Shown piece by piece: positions 27,592 to 35,665 of a stretch of 64,000 nucleotides of DNA. How positions within the stretch are numbered: the stretch's first letter is position 1; every line of letters begins with the position of its first letter. Below the pieces are notes generated by a model. It saw only the letters and a program-made list of their open reading frames with translations, ran no database searches and was not told the origin of the DNA. This DNA comes from Sphingobacterium sp. CZ-UAM (GTDB lineage Bacteria > Bacteroidota > Bacteroidia > Sphingobacteriales > Sphingobacteriaceae), in the NCBI RefSeq assembly GCF_002000245.1, contig NZ_MTCM01000007.1, positions 208,521-272,520 of the forward strand, read 5' to 3'. Position numbers and translations under genes: made by a program.

Positions 27592-28236
27592 CTACGCTAG
27601 CATGATTTCTCCCAGATAACTGCTCCGGCTCACCTTGGTTTTCGTCCGGTCAGACATAAAATACCAGATATGCACCGATTCGCCCAGGAGGTGCTCGGGC
27701 ACTCCAAAGGTGACCGTTCCCATTTGACGGGTCGGAACGGTCGCCGAGGTCAGAAACTCATCCAACACCGGATGATAACAGATAATGTAGACCAGATCAT
27801 CATCCTTGGTATCGTAAACCTCATTATTCTCCGGGGACCAGGTGACAGTAATCTCGTCTCCAGCAAAGTTGAAGCCCACTGTTCCACCGCCATAGTATAA
27901 GCCATCCGCTATTCGGATTTTGCTATAATCCAAAGAGAAGTTGGGATAGGTTCCCTGAATAGCCAGCTCCTGGTTAAACTGCAATGCGTAATTGATAGGT
28001 GTCAAACGATTTGTTTTTTTCTGACCGAATCCGATCTTTAAGAAATTGTTGATCGGCAGCAAGAATCGCATCATGACTTTAAATCGTTCCTGCACGATCA
28101 GTTGAGCTTCAGTATAAGGTTTATTACTCTTTTTGTAGAGCCCTTTGATGTAGTTGATACTTTTCCAACTGGAGCCTATCACCGCGCCGGTTTTACCTCG
28201 AAAACCGCCGTTTATTCCATTAATTATTGTTCCCAT
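27592..28236 (-). CDS. DUF6266 family protein
   Basis: This 214-residue protein has the characteristic DUF6266 start, MGTIINGINGGFRGKTGAVI followed by GSSWKSINYIKG, then a helix with the RFKVMMRFLLPINNFLKIGF pattern and a strand-rich C-terminal half. The family is widespread in Sphingobacteriaceae and Flavobacteriia, of unknown function. Here it leads a minus-strand run with a shorter relative, a holin-like protein, a CHAP hydrolase and a two-helix membrane protein, suggesting that these work together. Confidence 0.8.
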   Translation of the reverse strand: MGTIINGINGGFRGKTGAVIGSSWKSINYIKGLYKKSNKPYTEAQLIVQERFKVMMRFLLPINNFLKIGFGQKKTNRLTPINYALQFNQELAIQGTYPNFSLDYSKIRIADGLYYGGGTVGFNFAGDEITVTWSPENNEVYDTKDDDLVYIICYHPVLDEFLTSATVPTRQMGTVTFGVPEHLLGESVHIWYFMSDRTKTKVSRSSYLGEIMLA

Positions 28237-28740
28237 TTTTAAAAAATTTAAATGTTTAAAAAATAAATCGTCAAGATTTTATACCGGTATTTTCGACTTG
28301 ACAACACAAACATAAAACACTTAAATTCAATAATATACACCCACAACACGATTGTCCGACACCTGTCCGGTGCTTACCTACAGATTGTCCGACAGCAGAC
28401 TAAGAAGCCCGGTCGATTCAACAAAAATTTGAGCGGGCCAGCCAGTAAAAATCGAGTTATCCGGAGTGGAACTAACAAGCGTAGTGCGACGCGCCCGTCT
28501 GATGGAAAGTGGTCAGAGGGCGATAAATATAGCTGCAAAAAAAGCGATGACTAAACTGCTTATGTGGTATAAAACAGTGGATCTTCTCCGCTCAAACACC
28601 CAGCTGAAATGCAGCTTTAGACTACATTTTTCCTACTACTAGCCTACATTTGATCTATTGCAGTAGGTGAAATGTAGGCCAACAGTAGGTTGATTGTAAA
28701 ACAGAGGCCGTAGAATACCAATCGCTTTGGCGAACATCAT
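28237..28740. other. Non-coding gap with nested inverted repeats
   Basis: No gene is seen. The most ordered part is 28631-28690, where GCCTACATTT (28642-28651) is mirrored by AAATGTAGGC (28670-28679), with CCTACT/AGTAGG copies nested inside and outside. This could form a branched hairpin in RNA or serve as a binding site. Confidence 0.45.
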
Positions 28741-28796
28741 AGGGAGTTGCTGCGAAGCGCAGCCATACAGCTATGCCGCTGATGCAGCAACTCCCT
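28741..28796. repeat. Long hairpin with 13-bp perfect stem and structured loop
   Basis: AGGGAGTTGCTGC (28741-28753) pairs perfectly with GCAGCAACTCCCT (28784-28796), and the 30-nt interior holds a second short stem. It begins four bases past the stop codon of the HTH gene, in the place of a terminator, but lacks a T-run on the minus strand, so it may be an RNA-stabilising or processing element. Confidence 0.55.
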
Positions 28797-28800
28797 AGCT

Positions 28801-29106
28801 TCAAGGACTCAGATAGCGTTTGAGCCGCTGGATGTCATCGAGCCTAAAATATTTCCTGCCACTTTTGTCTCTGCGGTACACTTCGATCAGACCCAGATTT
28901 TGGTAACGTAAGAGTGTGCGGTCCGATACCCCCACCGTATCTTTCACAAATTCCGTATCCCTTATTTCTACTTCAGCATTCTCCTTGGGAATTGCATCCT
29001 GCAATGTCTTTTTGAGCTGCTGCACTTCCATAAACAACAGGTGCAGTGCCTGGAGCAGGTTACTGTCTGTTGTGCGGTTTTTATTGGTTATTTGGTACTT
29101 TCTCAT
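28801..29106 (-). CDS. Small MerR-like/HTH_17 DNA-binding protein
   Basis: This 101-residue protein has an N-terminal helical part (ALHLLFMEVQQLKKTLQ) that may oligomerise, followed by a winged helix: FVKDTVGVSDRTLLRYQNLG, LIEVYRRDKSGRKYFRLDDI and QRLKRYLSP, the usual order of HTH_17/MerR-type domains (recognition helix, wing with RKYF, final helix). It probably regulates a nearby gene. It lies 32 bp past the LytTR regulator and may share its transcript. Confidence 0.75.
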   Translation of the reverse strand: MRKYQITNKNRTTDSNLLQALHLLFMEVQQLKKTLQDAIPKENAEVEIRDTEFVKDTVGVSDRTLLRYQNLGLIEVYRRDKSGRKYFRLDDIQRLKRYLSP

Positions 29107-29138
29107 TTCATATATTGGTTTATAATCATTACATGGTT

Positions 29139-29888
29139 TTAATCGCCTAACACATTGGAGTTAATGAATGTAAAGAAATCGCTGTAGATTTTTTTATCGC
29201 CGGTGGGCAGCTTTTTATTATCCACCGTCATGCGCACCGCTCCTTTTTCATAGCTATAGAAAAAATTGATATTGATCACAAAACTCTGATGGATCTGCTT
29301 AAACCATTTGATCGGCAGCACCTCCATCACCTGCCGCATGCTATTGTTGCATTTCAGGGGTTCGCGATCCACCATATGGATTGTAATAGTACCATTTGCA
29401 CTCTCCACATAGATGATATTTTTAATCCAGACCAAATTCCGCACATAACGATAGCCCATCCGGACCGTAAAATACTGAAAATAGTATTCGAGTGAATCGC
29501 TTGTCGATACCGGCAAGAGCCGGGCCAACTCCGTATCCAGCCGGCGCAGCGCAGCACAGAGGCGACTCATGGATACCTCCTTGAGCAGCACGTCCACTAC
29601 ACCGATATCATAACCGGGATCCTCGTATTGCTCGTGGGCGGTGTACAGGATGGTCTTCAGGTTTGTATTGGGCAATGTCTTCAAAAAATCAAATCCGTTG
29701 GTATAGCCCAACTCCACATCCAGGATCATAAAATCCACCTGGTTGACCCGCAAGAAAAGTTTCGCTTCCTTTGGATCATTAAACGTTTTGATGATTTTCA
29801 CATAGGCGATTTCGTCCATTAATTGCATCAAGTAGTCTATGCTACCCTGCTGATCGTCAATGATCACTCCGGTCCATATTCTTTTCAT
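29139..29888 (-). CDS. LytTR-family response regulator
   Basis: This 249-residue protein has an N-terminal receiver domain with acidic pair VIIDD, phospho-acceptor Asp in FMILDVELG, conserved Thr in ILYTAHEQ and Lys in VLLKEVSM. The C-terminal LytTR domain (about 145-245) has the YVESANGTITIHMVD and WFKQIHQSFVINI segments. LytTR proteins bind pairs of about 9-bp direct repeats. It starts 22 bp after the kinase pseudogene on the same strand, which is its presumed partner. Motifs of LytTR geometry occur upstream of the NTF2-like array 13-31 kb away; a link is inference only. Confidence 0.92.
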   Translation of the reverse strand: MKRIWTGVIIDDQQGSIDYLMQLMDEIAYVKIIKTFNDPKEAKLFLRVNQVDFMILDVELGYTNGFDFLKTLPNTNLKTILYTAHEQYEDPGYDIGVVDVLLKEVSMSRLCAALRRLDTELARLLPVSTSDSLEYYFQYFTVRMGYRYVRNLVWIKNIIYVESANGTITIHMVDREPLKCNNSMRQVMEVLPIKWFKQIHQSFVININFFYSYEKGAVRMTVDNKKLPTGDKKIYSDFFTFINSNVLGD

Positions 29889-29910
29889 AGTTGTTTAGTT
29901 TATCTGGTTT

Positions 29911-30973
29911 TTAATCGTTTATAAATTGCACGTTTATGTGTAGCTGATAATAGTCCCCACCATTATCTTCAAGCATTGAAAAATTATCTCCATAGACATA
30001 CTGCATCCTCCTACGCAAATTGCGCATCCCGATCCCATGGCTCACACCTGCCGCATTGCCTTCCCGTTTTCTATTGCTCACCACTATGGTATATCCCTTA
30101 TTCATCACCTCGATTATGATACGCGCTGGCTCAGCAGGATCCGCTATCTCCGCATGTTTAAATACGTTTCCGACAAGGGTCTGCAAGGTAGTGGGCGGAA
30201 TGGTAAACCGCATCAGATTACCAGTCAGCTCGACGTCAATGTAAAAAAGGAATTTTCTCGACAGCGCGCTGAATGGCCAGATACCGTTGCAATGCATTCA
30301 CCTCGTCCAGGAGTAGGATGCTTTTTACCCCTTCCACCTGATGCGCATCCATATAAAACTTCATCAGCTTGTACGTTTCATTGACCTGCTGTGCCAGTTC
30401 ACTGTCCACATATTGCAATTTGTCCCGCCAATTGATAAAGATATTGCCCATCATATGCGGGGTCACCTGTGCCGAGAGGGTTGCATATTCATAAGATTCC
30501 ATTTTGACCTCAGCTTCCAGCTGTTTATGGACAGCCTCCAGCTTCGCGTCCAGTTCAGCGAGTTTGCCCTTATAATGATAATAAAGTAAAGCCAGGATGG
30601 TAAAATTGCCATGGATCACCAATAGCGACTGGATATACTGCCCCCAATGAAACTTATAGTTTTGAACCACATAAGCTCCATTGATGATTTTGATAGCAAA
30701 CTGGCCGTATAGCACATAGTAGATCAGCATTCCCGACAGGATATAAAATCCCATGAGCAATATTACCGTTAATGCGATACGTCTTTTTTTATAAAAACAA
30801 TGGAGAATTCCATAAACGCAGTAGAAGACAATAGCAAAATACGGAACAGTGAGCATAGATGCCTTTACAGACATTTTGTCATTTCCCAAATAATTGACAC
30901 AGTAGAAATAAAACGCATAAAATAGCCAAAAGAAAATGTGGCTACGCCATTTAGAATATATAGATTTAAGCAT
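29911..30973 (-). pseudogene. LytS-like sensor histidine kinase, frameshifted
   Basis: The N-terminal frame (from ATG 30973) encodes five or six membrane helices, a coiled coil (KLEAVHKQLEAEVKMESYEY) and the His-kinase helix ATLSAQVTPHMMGNIFINW. It then runs out of frame after LQRYLAIQRAVEK. The next frame continues with FLFYIDVELTGNLMRFTIPP, the N-box TLQTLVGNVFKHAEI and the G-box GIGMRNLRRRM. Removing one base from the T4 run at 30253-30256 restores a continuous AVEKFLFYIDVEL. It may be a real inactivation or an assembly error. The N-box Glu before Asn is replaced by Gly. Confidence 0.88.
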
Positions 30974-31023
30974 AAAATTAATTAATTTAACAATTGGTAT
31001 CCTAAAGATAATTAGACACGTAT

Positions 31024-31971
31024 TTATACGCAAATAAGCTGGTTTAATCTATCGAAAACTTTACACGAAACTGAATAGCTCAAATAGGCATATTTATCCA
31101 GCAGAAGATGACGTCCATTATGCTTAAATGGGATTAGACGAGATTTGCCAGTCCACTTATCCTTTTCGGAGTCTGGTTTCATGGTCCGATGCAGGTATAG
31201 CCAGGGTTCCCAGGCCTGCGGATCCTGTAATACGACATCCTCAAAGTCCAGATAAATCTGTCTGAGGTAGTACCCGGCAAAGTCCCGGCTGTACATATAC
31301 CAGTTCGTATCACAAAAATCCAGGCAGCGGATCGCCACCGCTCCATTGTCAACACTAGGATCGGCGATCAGCACGCTTATTTTTGCGTTGAGCAGTGAAG
31401 CCATCTTGATAATCCCCTGCTGTACCGAGATGGTTCCATTCAGAAAAGGGATCTTAAGCAATTTACGCTGTTCGTCTACTACGGCAGATACACCACCATC
31501 CAGATAGCAGAGCACATGAAATCCCAGCCCCATCTGACGACGGATCTTGAAAAACAAATGTGGATCCTCGGCTTCCAGAAATAGGAGCTTACTACCCCAA
31601 TCCTCGCCCACGATCTCCAAATAATATTGCTCTTGCTGGGCAATCACTTCTCTAGAGACCGGAATACAAAGCTTATAACCTCGCTCGATCAGAAAAGCAG
31701 GTATGGCCCGATACTGTCCGAAGTGAAAGGTCAGGATAAAACCGGGTTCAGCGATGGGCAAGAGTCCCATCCTATTACCTTGAAATCGAAAGTTATCCCC
31801 GATAGCATTCGCCTGCTTAACAGCATAATTGCAGACTTGTAGGTAAAGCTGCTCCTGAGTATTGAAGCTCTTGATCCCCAAGAGGTGCTGCACAGTGGCA
31901 GCAAAAAATACAAATTCCATCCAATCCTTTTCAGCATAGGTCTGCATGGCATCTTTGTAAGTCAATTCCAT
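31024..31971 (-). CDS. LpxL/HtrB-like lysophospholipid acyltransferase family protein with altered active site
   Basis: This 315-residue protein follows the LpxL-type layout: HFGQYRAIPAFLIERGYKLC at about residues 82-101 takes the place of the HxxxxD/E motif, then CYLDGGVSAVVDEQ and KIPFLNGTISVQQGIIKMAS correspond to the conserved acceptor and glycine motifs. The acidic member of the HxxxxD/E pair is Arg here, so normal acyl transfer is doubtful. There is no membrane helix. It lies 50 bp upstream of the kinase on the same strand and is therefore probably part of the kinase/regulator operon. The acceptor is unknown. Confidence 0.65.
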   Translation of the reverse strand: MELTYKDAMQTYAEKDWMEFVFFAATVQHLLGIKSFNTQEQLYLQVCNYAVKQANAIGDNFRFQGNRMGLLPIAEPGFILTFHFGQYRAIPAFLIERGYKLCIPVSREVIAQQEQYYLEIVGEDWGSKLLFLEAEDPHLFFKIRRQMGLGFHVLCYLDGGVSAVVDEQRKLLKIPFLNGTISVQQGIIKMASLLNAKISVLIADPSVDNGAVAIRCLDFCDTNWYMYSRDFAGYYLRQIYLDFEDVVLQDPQAWEPWLYLHRTMKPDSEKDKWTGKSRLIPFKHNGRHLLLDKYAYLSYSVSCKVFDRLNQLICV

Positions 31972-32047
31972 AAAAAATATATTAGGGTTAATCTATGGAA
32001 AGTATTGCACCATATGGCTATGGCACAATACTTTCGTTGTTAATGGG

Positions 32048-32176
32048 TTATAGTGGAACTGCGATGTTGCATTTCCGTCCTTCCTCCACATCATCGCTGC
32101 CCAGCATGAGCTCATTGTAGCTCAGTGGTAGTAGATTGTAGAGACCATACTGTGCTAATATTACTGTTATTTCCAC
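32048..32176 (-). CDS. Small open frame upstream of the acyltransferase/kinase operon
   Basis: From a GTG at 32176 the frame encodes 42 residues ending YNELMLGSDDVEEGRKCNIA then VPL, 76 bp before the acyltransferase start. It is preceded by other coding-like minus-strand pieces in other frames (SIDPQSSVPEAVMLLREQPK near 32200-32270), so this may be the tail of a decayed gene rather than a free peptide. If real, it would lead an operon of modifying enzyme, kinase and regulator. No homology is recognised. Confidence 0.3.
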   Translation of the reverse strand: MEITVILAQYGLYNLLPLSYNELMLGSDDVEEGRKCNIAVPL

Positions 32177-32488
32177 GGTACTCTCGTTCTAAAAAAATAA
32201 ACCTTAGGCTGTTCTCGCAACAGCATTACGGCTTCAGGCACTGAAGACTGCGGATCGATCGAGAGTAAAAATTCAATTAATATCTGAAGGGCCAAAGGAC
32301 AGTACCTTCATCTAAGGGTTGCTTTCCATAGGTTGGTTTTTGCTTTGGATTTAGATACGAAAATTGGGTTTTGCAGGAAGCAAAGCACATTTTAGGGGTA
32401 GTTTCGTTATTGGTTTTTAAAGATTGTAACTTCGTCAACAAACCTATTTCATTGATAAAAAACAAGATAAACCTCACAAAGCATTATT

Positions 32489-33112
32489 ATGTCAAATAAG
32501 CATAGCCCCAAGGCAGGACTAAAACTGTTATTTGATTTCTGGGGAAAATACCATACACTGGATCAGTTCCATTTTCAATGGGCGACGGATAATCTCAAGG
32601 CAATGACTGTCAAACGGGGCGACATCCTCAATAGCTCCGCACGCACTGGCGAGATGAGCTATTTTGTGGCTACGGGCTTATTGGCACGCATCGAAGAAGA
32701 TCCAGATACGGGCAAACGGAAAATCCTGAGCCTTGCCATTCCCACGATGGCACTCATGACCACCCATCATCTCTATAGCCATAGCCTACATCCGGGCCAG
32801 ATCGTCGCGCTACGCTCAGGGGTTGTTATTGCTATTCCCCATGCCGTACTACGTCAATTTCAACAGCATGAAAAATCCATCGATACATTGATTGATGTAT
32901 TGAGCAATAAAAAGAAGAGACAGCTTGCGCTCCTGCGACAGGCAACACTAGGTTACTCCCCTATTGAGCGTTATATCAACTTTTCAAAACTGCTTCCTGA
33001 GATCAAAGCGGTCACGACCCAGATCGAACAGGCTAATCTGCTCGGCATCTCACGCCATGCGGTCCAAGAAGCGCAATATTTTCTTATAACAGGGAAATTT
33101 CACTCAAAATAG
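32489..33112 (+). CDS. Degenerate Crp/Fnr-like transcriptional regulator
   Basis: This 207-residue protein has an N-terminal cNMP-binding-like beta-roll (KRGDILNSSARTGEMSYFVA, GLLARIEED) and a C-terminal helical DNA-binding part (SPIERYINFSKLLPEI, QIEQANLLGISRHAVQEAQY), where ANLLGISRHAVQEA corresponds to the helix-turn-helix. The phosphate-binding GE/RxA cassette of true cAMP receptors is not evident, so it probably senses something else or nothing. It is divergent from the small open frame at 32176 and about 110 bp upstream of a small exported protein. Confidence 0.7.
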   Translation: MSNKHSPKAGLKLLFDFWGKYHTLDQFHFQWATDNLKAMTVKRGDILNSSARTGEMSYFVATGLLARIEEDPDTGKRKILSLAIPTMALMTTHHLYSHSLHPGQIVALRSGVVIAIPHAVLRQFQQHEKSIDTLIDVLSNKKKRQLALLRQATLGYSPIERYINFSKLLPEIKAVTTQIEQANLLGISRHAVQEAQYFLITGKFHSK

Positions 33113-33221
33113 CACCCATCGTGCAGGCAAAAAGCGGCCTTAGTCTATAACCAACTTTGTACTAGCGCCAGCGAAGAGTGCTGGTGTTGATAAACATTTT
33201 ATAAACTAAATTTTAAAGCCT

Positions 33222-33614
33222 ATGGCAACAAAAAGAAACAGCTGGCTACGCGCCGGCACATTAGCAGTATTAGGATTGGGACTCGCTTATGGTGCCCAAA
33301 GTTTCACCGAAAAGGAACAGGCTACATCCGTAAAGAAAGCGATTGATTTAGAATGGAAATTTGAAGGTTCTTCCAACCACCCTTCGCAAAGTTTGGATGC
33401 CGACAACTATTCTCCAGCTGGCTCAGCCACTTGTGGAGGCACACCGCAGACGATCTGTAAGATCTCTGCACCCGAAGATGCTTCCAATCCTGGTCATCCG
33501 GACATGAATGCCACAGTATCACCCGGCGTAACTGTTGCCGATCAGATTTCAAGCGCGTTGTCCTCTCCGACACCTACTACAAATCAGACTGTCACAGATC
33601 TTCGTTCATTTTAG
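33222..33614 (+). CDS. Small exported protein of unknown function
   Basis: This 130-residue protein has an N-terminal signal anchor (SWLRAGTLAVLGLGLAYGAQ) and a mature part rich in Ser, Thr, Pro and Asn, with one Cys pair (SATCGGTPQTICKIS) that can form a disulfide. Such small extracytoplasmic proteins with a single Cys pair are common next to regulators in Sphingobacteriaceae. The hairpin at 33643 just before the IS probably was its terminator. Confidence 0.65.
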   Translation: MATKRNSWLRAGTLAVLGLGLAYGAQSFTEKEQATSVKKAIDLEWKFEGSSNHPSQSLDADNYSPAGSATCGGTPQTICKISAPEDASNPGHPDMNATVSPGVTVADQISSALSSPTPTTNQTVTDLRSF

Positions 33615-33642
33615 GTTTATTGCTGTCGAAAGCTAGAAAAGA

Positions 33643-33666
33643 GGGGCACTTCAACTAGAGTGCCCC
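33643..33666 (+). terminator. Hairpin fused to the left end of the IS element
   Basis: GGGGCACT (33643-33650) pairs with AGTGCCCC (33659-33666). The second arm overlaps the first bases of the IS terminal repeat (TGCCCCC from 33661). The IS therefore appears to have inserted at, or been recombined into, the 3' arm of the terminator of the small exported protein gene. Confidence 0.55.
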
Positions 33667-33683
33667 CAAAAGTTTAGACAAAT

Positions 33684-34532
33684 TTAGTTATTAGATTTGT
33701 TATTATAATGAGCTCGATATTCCATCGGGCTCATTCCGTTTAAATTGAGTTTTATCCTTTTGTTGTTATAATAATCGATATAGTCTCTGATATCTTTTTT
33801 AAGTTGATCACTTGATTCATATTTTTTTTGGTAATAGAGCTCTGATTTTAGAATCCCGAAAAAGTTCTCGATTATAGCATTGTCCAGGCAATTTCCTTTT
33901 CGGGACATGCTCTGTATAATCCCTTTTTGTTTTAGTTTTTTTTGGTATTGTACCATTTGGTACTGCCATCCCTGGTCGGAATGTAGAATGAGTCCACAGG
34001 AGTCCGTATCAAGTTTTCCTATGGCCTTATCAAGCATGTCCATTATCCCTGGAAAGTTTGGTCGATCACTTAAGTTATAACTAATGATCTCCTGATTGAA
34101 CAGATCGATGATCGGTGAAAGATATAATTTTTTATCCTTTACCCTGAATTCGGTAACATCGGTAGACCATTTTTGAAAGGGTTTGGCAGCTTTGAAATTT
34201 CTCTCAAGGACGTTTTGTGCTATCTTTCCGGGCTCACCTCTATAGGAACGGTATTTTTTCACCCTGACCGAACTTTTCAGACCGAGATCCCCCATCAGTC
34301 TATAGACAGTCTTGTGGTTTATTTTATACCCATCCTTACGAATACTCAGTGTGATCCGACGATACCCATATCTGCCCTTATGAACACTATAGGTACTCTT
34401 GATCGCCTCTTTGAGCTGGGTATATTTGTCCTGTCGGCCACCATCCCTGAGATAATAATAAAAGGTACTCCTTGCCATTTTCATGCAGCTCAGAAGAATC
34501 TCTAAGCTAAACCTTGGCCTTAGTTCCATCAT
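33684..34532 (-). CDS. IS3-family transposase OrfB (DDE domain)
   Basis: This 282-residue protein has an N-terminal helix-turn-helix-like HTH_21 region (YGYRRITLSIRKDGYKINHK) and an rve/DDE integrase core: first Asp in WSTDVTEFRV, second Asp in LILHSDQGWQYQ, and Glu in NAIIENFFGILKSELY about 35 residues later. The spacing fits the IS3 D-D-35-E pattern. It overlaps OrfA by 4 bp (ATGA), so translation is probably coupled. A frameshift site of the canonical A6G phase is not seen. Confidence 0.95.
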   Translation of the reverse strand: MMELRPRFSLEILLSCMKMARSTFYYYLRDGGRQDKYTQLKEAIKSTYSVHKGRYGYRRITLSIRKDGYKINHKTVYRLMGDLGLKSSVRVKKYRSYRGEPGKIAQNVLERNFKAAKPFQKWSTDVTEFRVKDKKLYLSPIIDLFNQEIISYNLSDRPNFPGIMDMLDKAIGKLDTDSCGLILHSDQGWQYQMVQYQKKLKQKGIIQSMSRKGNCLDNAIIENFFGILKSELYYQKKYESSDQLKKDIRDYIDYYNNKRIKLNLNGMSPMEYRAHYNNKSNN

Positions 34533-35062
34533 GGCTTGTGCTTGCTGTCTTTTTGAACTAAGGCATGTAACTTTTTTAGCAGAGCATTTTCCGCTCGTAA
34601 GTACTCCAGCTCCTGCTCAAGTTGTTCTTCCTTAGTCAGGGGAACTTTAGAAGCGGGCTTCTTTCTTTTGTTGGGTGATTTGTCGTTCTTTTCCATCGGT
34701 GACCGGCCTTTAACCTGGGGCTTTAACCCCTCAAAACCATGTGCTTCAACCTGCTTCCGCCAATTAACGATAATAGAAGGACTCGGAAGATTGAAGCGCA
34801 GCATGGCCTCCATCAAAGATAGAGATTCTTCTTGGATTGTTTGGAGAACCGAGATTTTAAAGGACTGCGGATAGACTGCATTACCTCCGCGGGGCTTGAG
34901 GCCTTCAATGCCAAACGACTCGAATTGCTTGTACCAACGCCGGACCATATCATAGGATAGAGAATGTTCTTTAGCGATGCTTCTTGCTGAACAATAACCA
35001 TCAGCGATCCGATCGACAAGACTAAGTTTGAATTCCAAACTATGTTTTTTGTTTTTTCTCAT
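34529..35062 (-). CDS. IS3-family OrfA (two helix-turn-helix domains)
   Basis: This 177-residue protein has two HTH units (SARSIAKEHSLSYDMVRRWY at about 28-47 and LSLMEAMLRFNLPSPSIIVN at about 82-100) and a C-terminal coiled coil (LTKEEQLEQELEYLRAENAL) with a leucine-zipper-like repeat. This is the arrangement of IS150-group OrfA proteins, which bind the element's ends. The same N-terminus (MRKNKKHSLEFKL) appears at the right edge of the window in the second copy. Confidence 0.93.
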   Translation of the reverse strand: MRKNKKHSLEFKLSLVDRIADGYCSARSIAKEHSLSYDMVRRWYKQFESFGIEGLKPRGGNAVYPQSFKISVLQTIQEESLSLMEAMLRFNLPSPSIIVNWRKQVEAHGFEGLKPQVKGRSPMEKNDKSPNKRKKPASKVPLTKEEQLEQELEYLRAENALLKKLHALVQKDSKHKP

Positions 35063-35100
35063 AAAAATGCCCCCAGAAAGTGTCTAACTTTTTGGGGGCA

Positions 35101-35121
35101 TTGCATCTCATCAGACCCTTT
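35101..35121. repeat. 21-bp flank shared by both IS copies
   Basis: The 21 bp right of this IS (TTGCATCTCATCAGACCCTT then T) recurs as its exact complement next to the second IS copy at 63901-63921. Beyond it the two flanks diverge. The same CTCATCAGACCCTTT half also exists without an IS at 43554-43568, as one arm of a hairpin. Confidence 0.85.
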
Positions 35122-35318
35122 CTCTAAGCGTTTATTTGTACAGTAATTTTTTATGTTTCCTATCGTTTCCTCTTTTTTGTTTCCTCATCCAATGTTTTTA
35201 AAGACAATTGGATTTTCACTGTACGACGCCAATTTTTATGTCGGCCCTTTCTTTCGAAAGGAAGCTAGTAGCCGTTTTGTATAGTAAGAACAATAGTCGA
35301 TTTGAAATAGTTTTATCA
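35107..35318 (+). repeat. Approximately 210-bp direct repeat, copy 1
   Basis: From CTCATCAGACCC through GTAAGAACAATAG this stretch matches 43554-43745 with few changes, including GTTTCCTATCGTTTCCTC, TTTTCACTGTACGACGCC and AGGAAGCTAGTAGCCGTT. It has no open frame. In copy 2 it directly follows an NTF2-like cassette terminator, so this copy may mark the remains of a lost cassette. Confidence 0.85.
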
Positions 35319-35356
35319 TTTCTGTTTTTTTTTATAAATTGAATTGACTTATTAAA

Positions 35357-35647
35357 ATGGACAAAAACTTATATCATCCCAAGCTTTTAGCACACTACAT
35401 CCCCAAATGGGGTCAAGAATATAAAGCGCTGACTTGAAGAGAAAGTCTATATCCGGAGCTAGCTGATCACTTTTGGAGCTTGGTTCCGGGTGACCAAACG
35501 AATATATGTGCTGATGCCTCTATGGGTATTTCCTGTTTTGAAGCTGAATTTGCCCTCGAATAGCGTATGTTTTCCAGCGAGCAAGATGAGATGCCGGTTG
35601 AATCGTTAATAGTCATCGTGCAAAATCATTATAACAGGGGTAATTAA
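35357..35647 (+). pseudogene. Small gene with two in-frame stop codons
   Basis: One frame reads MDKNLYHPKLLAHYIPKWGQ EYKALT, TGA at 35435, then RESLYPELADHFWSLVPGDQ and on to FEAEFALE, TAG at 35561, then RMFSSEQDEMPVESLIVIVQ and a final TAA. The protein quality does not change across the stops, so it is one 97-codon gene that was inactivated twice by point mutation. The family is not recognised; size and acidity are compatible with an immunity or regulator protein. Confidence 0.65.
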
Positions 35648-35665
35648 GTAAATTACTAGAAATTT

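Larger units (their letters stand above)
33661..35100 (-). mobile_element. IS3-family insertion sequence (IS150 group), complete copy 1
   Basis: This is a 1440-bp element with imperfect terminal inverted repeats: TGCCCCCAAAAGTTTAGACA at 33661-33680 and, read inward, TGCCCCCAAAAAGTTAGACA at 35100-35081. It encodes OrfA and OrfB overlapping by 4 bp on the minus strand. Flanks are ACTAGAG on the left and TTGCATC on the right, so no target duplication is seen. This suggests that the two junctions come from different insertion events joined by recombination. A second copy with identical end and right-hand flank begins at 63922 in the opposite orientation. Confidence 0.93.

Noticed and set aside
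25447..28236. Complete prophage around the CHAP and DUF6266 genes
   Set aside because: No terminase, portal, capsid, tail or integrase gene is present; only lysis-like and unknown genes.
33110..33150. A further LytTR-like site (GCCTTAGTC) before the small exported protein gene
   Set aside because: The partner box 12 bp upstream (CCATCGTGC) matches only partly and there is no TAnnTTTG element 32 bp downstream.
33684..35062. Programmed -1 frameshift fusing OrfA and OrfB
   Set aside because: The only A-run near the junction (CAAAAAG) is not in the usual A-AAA-AAG phase. The 4-bp ATGA overlap suggests coupled translation instead, so fusion is not claimed.
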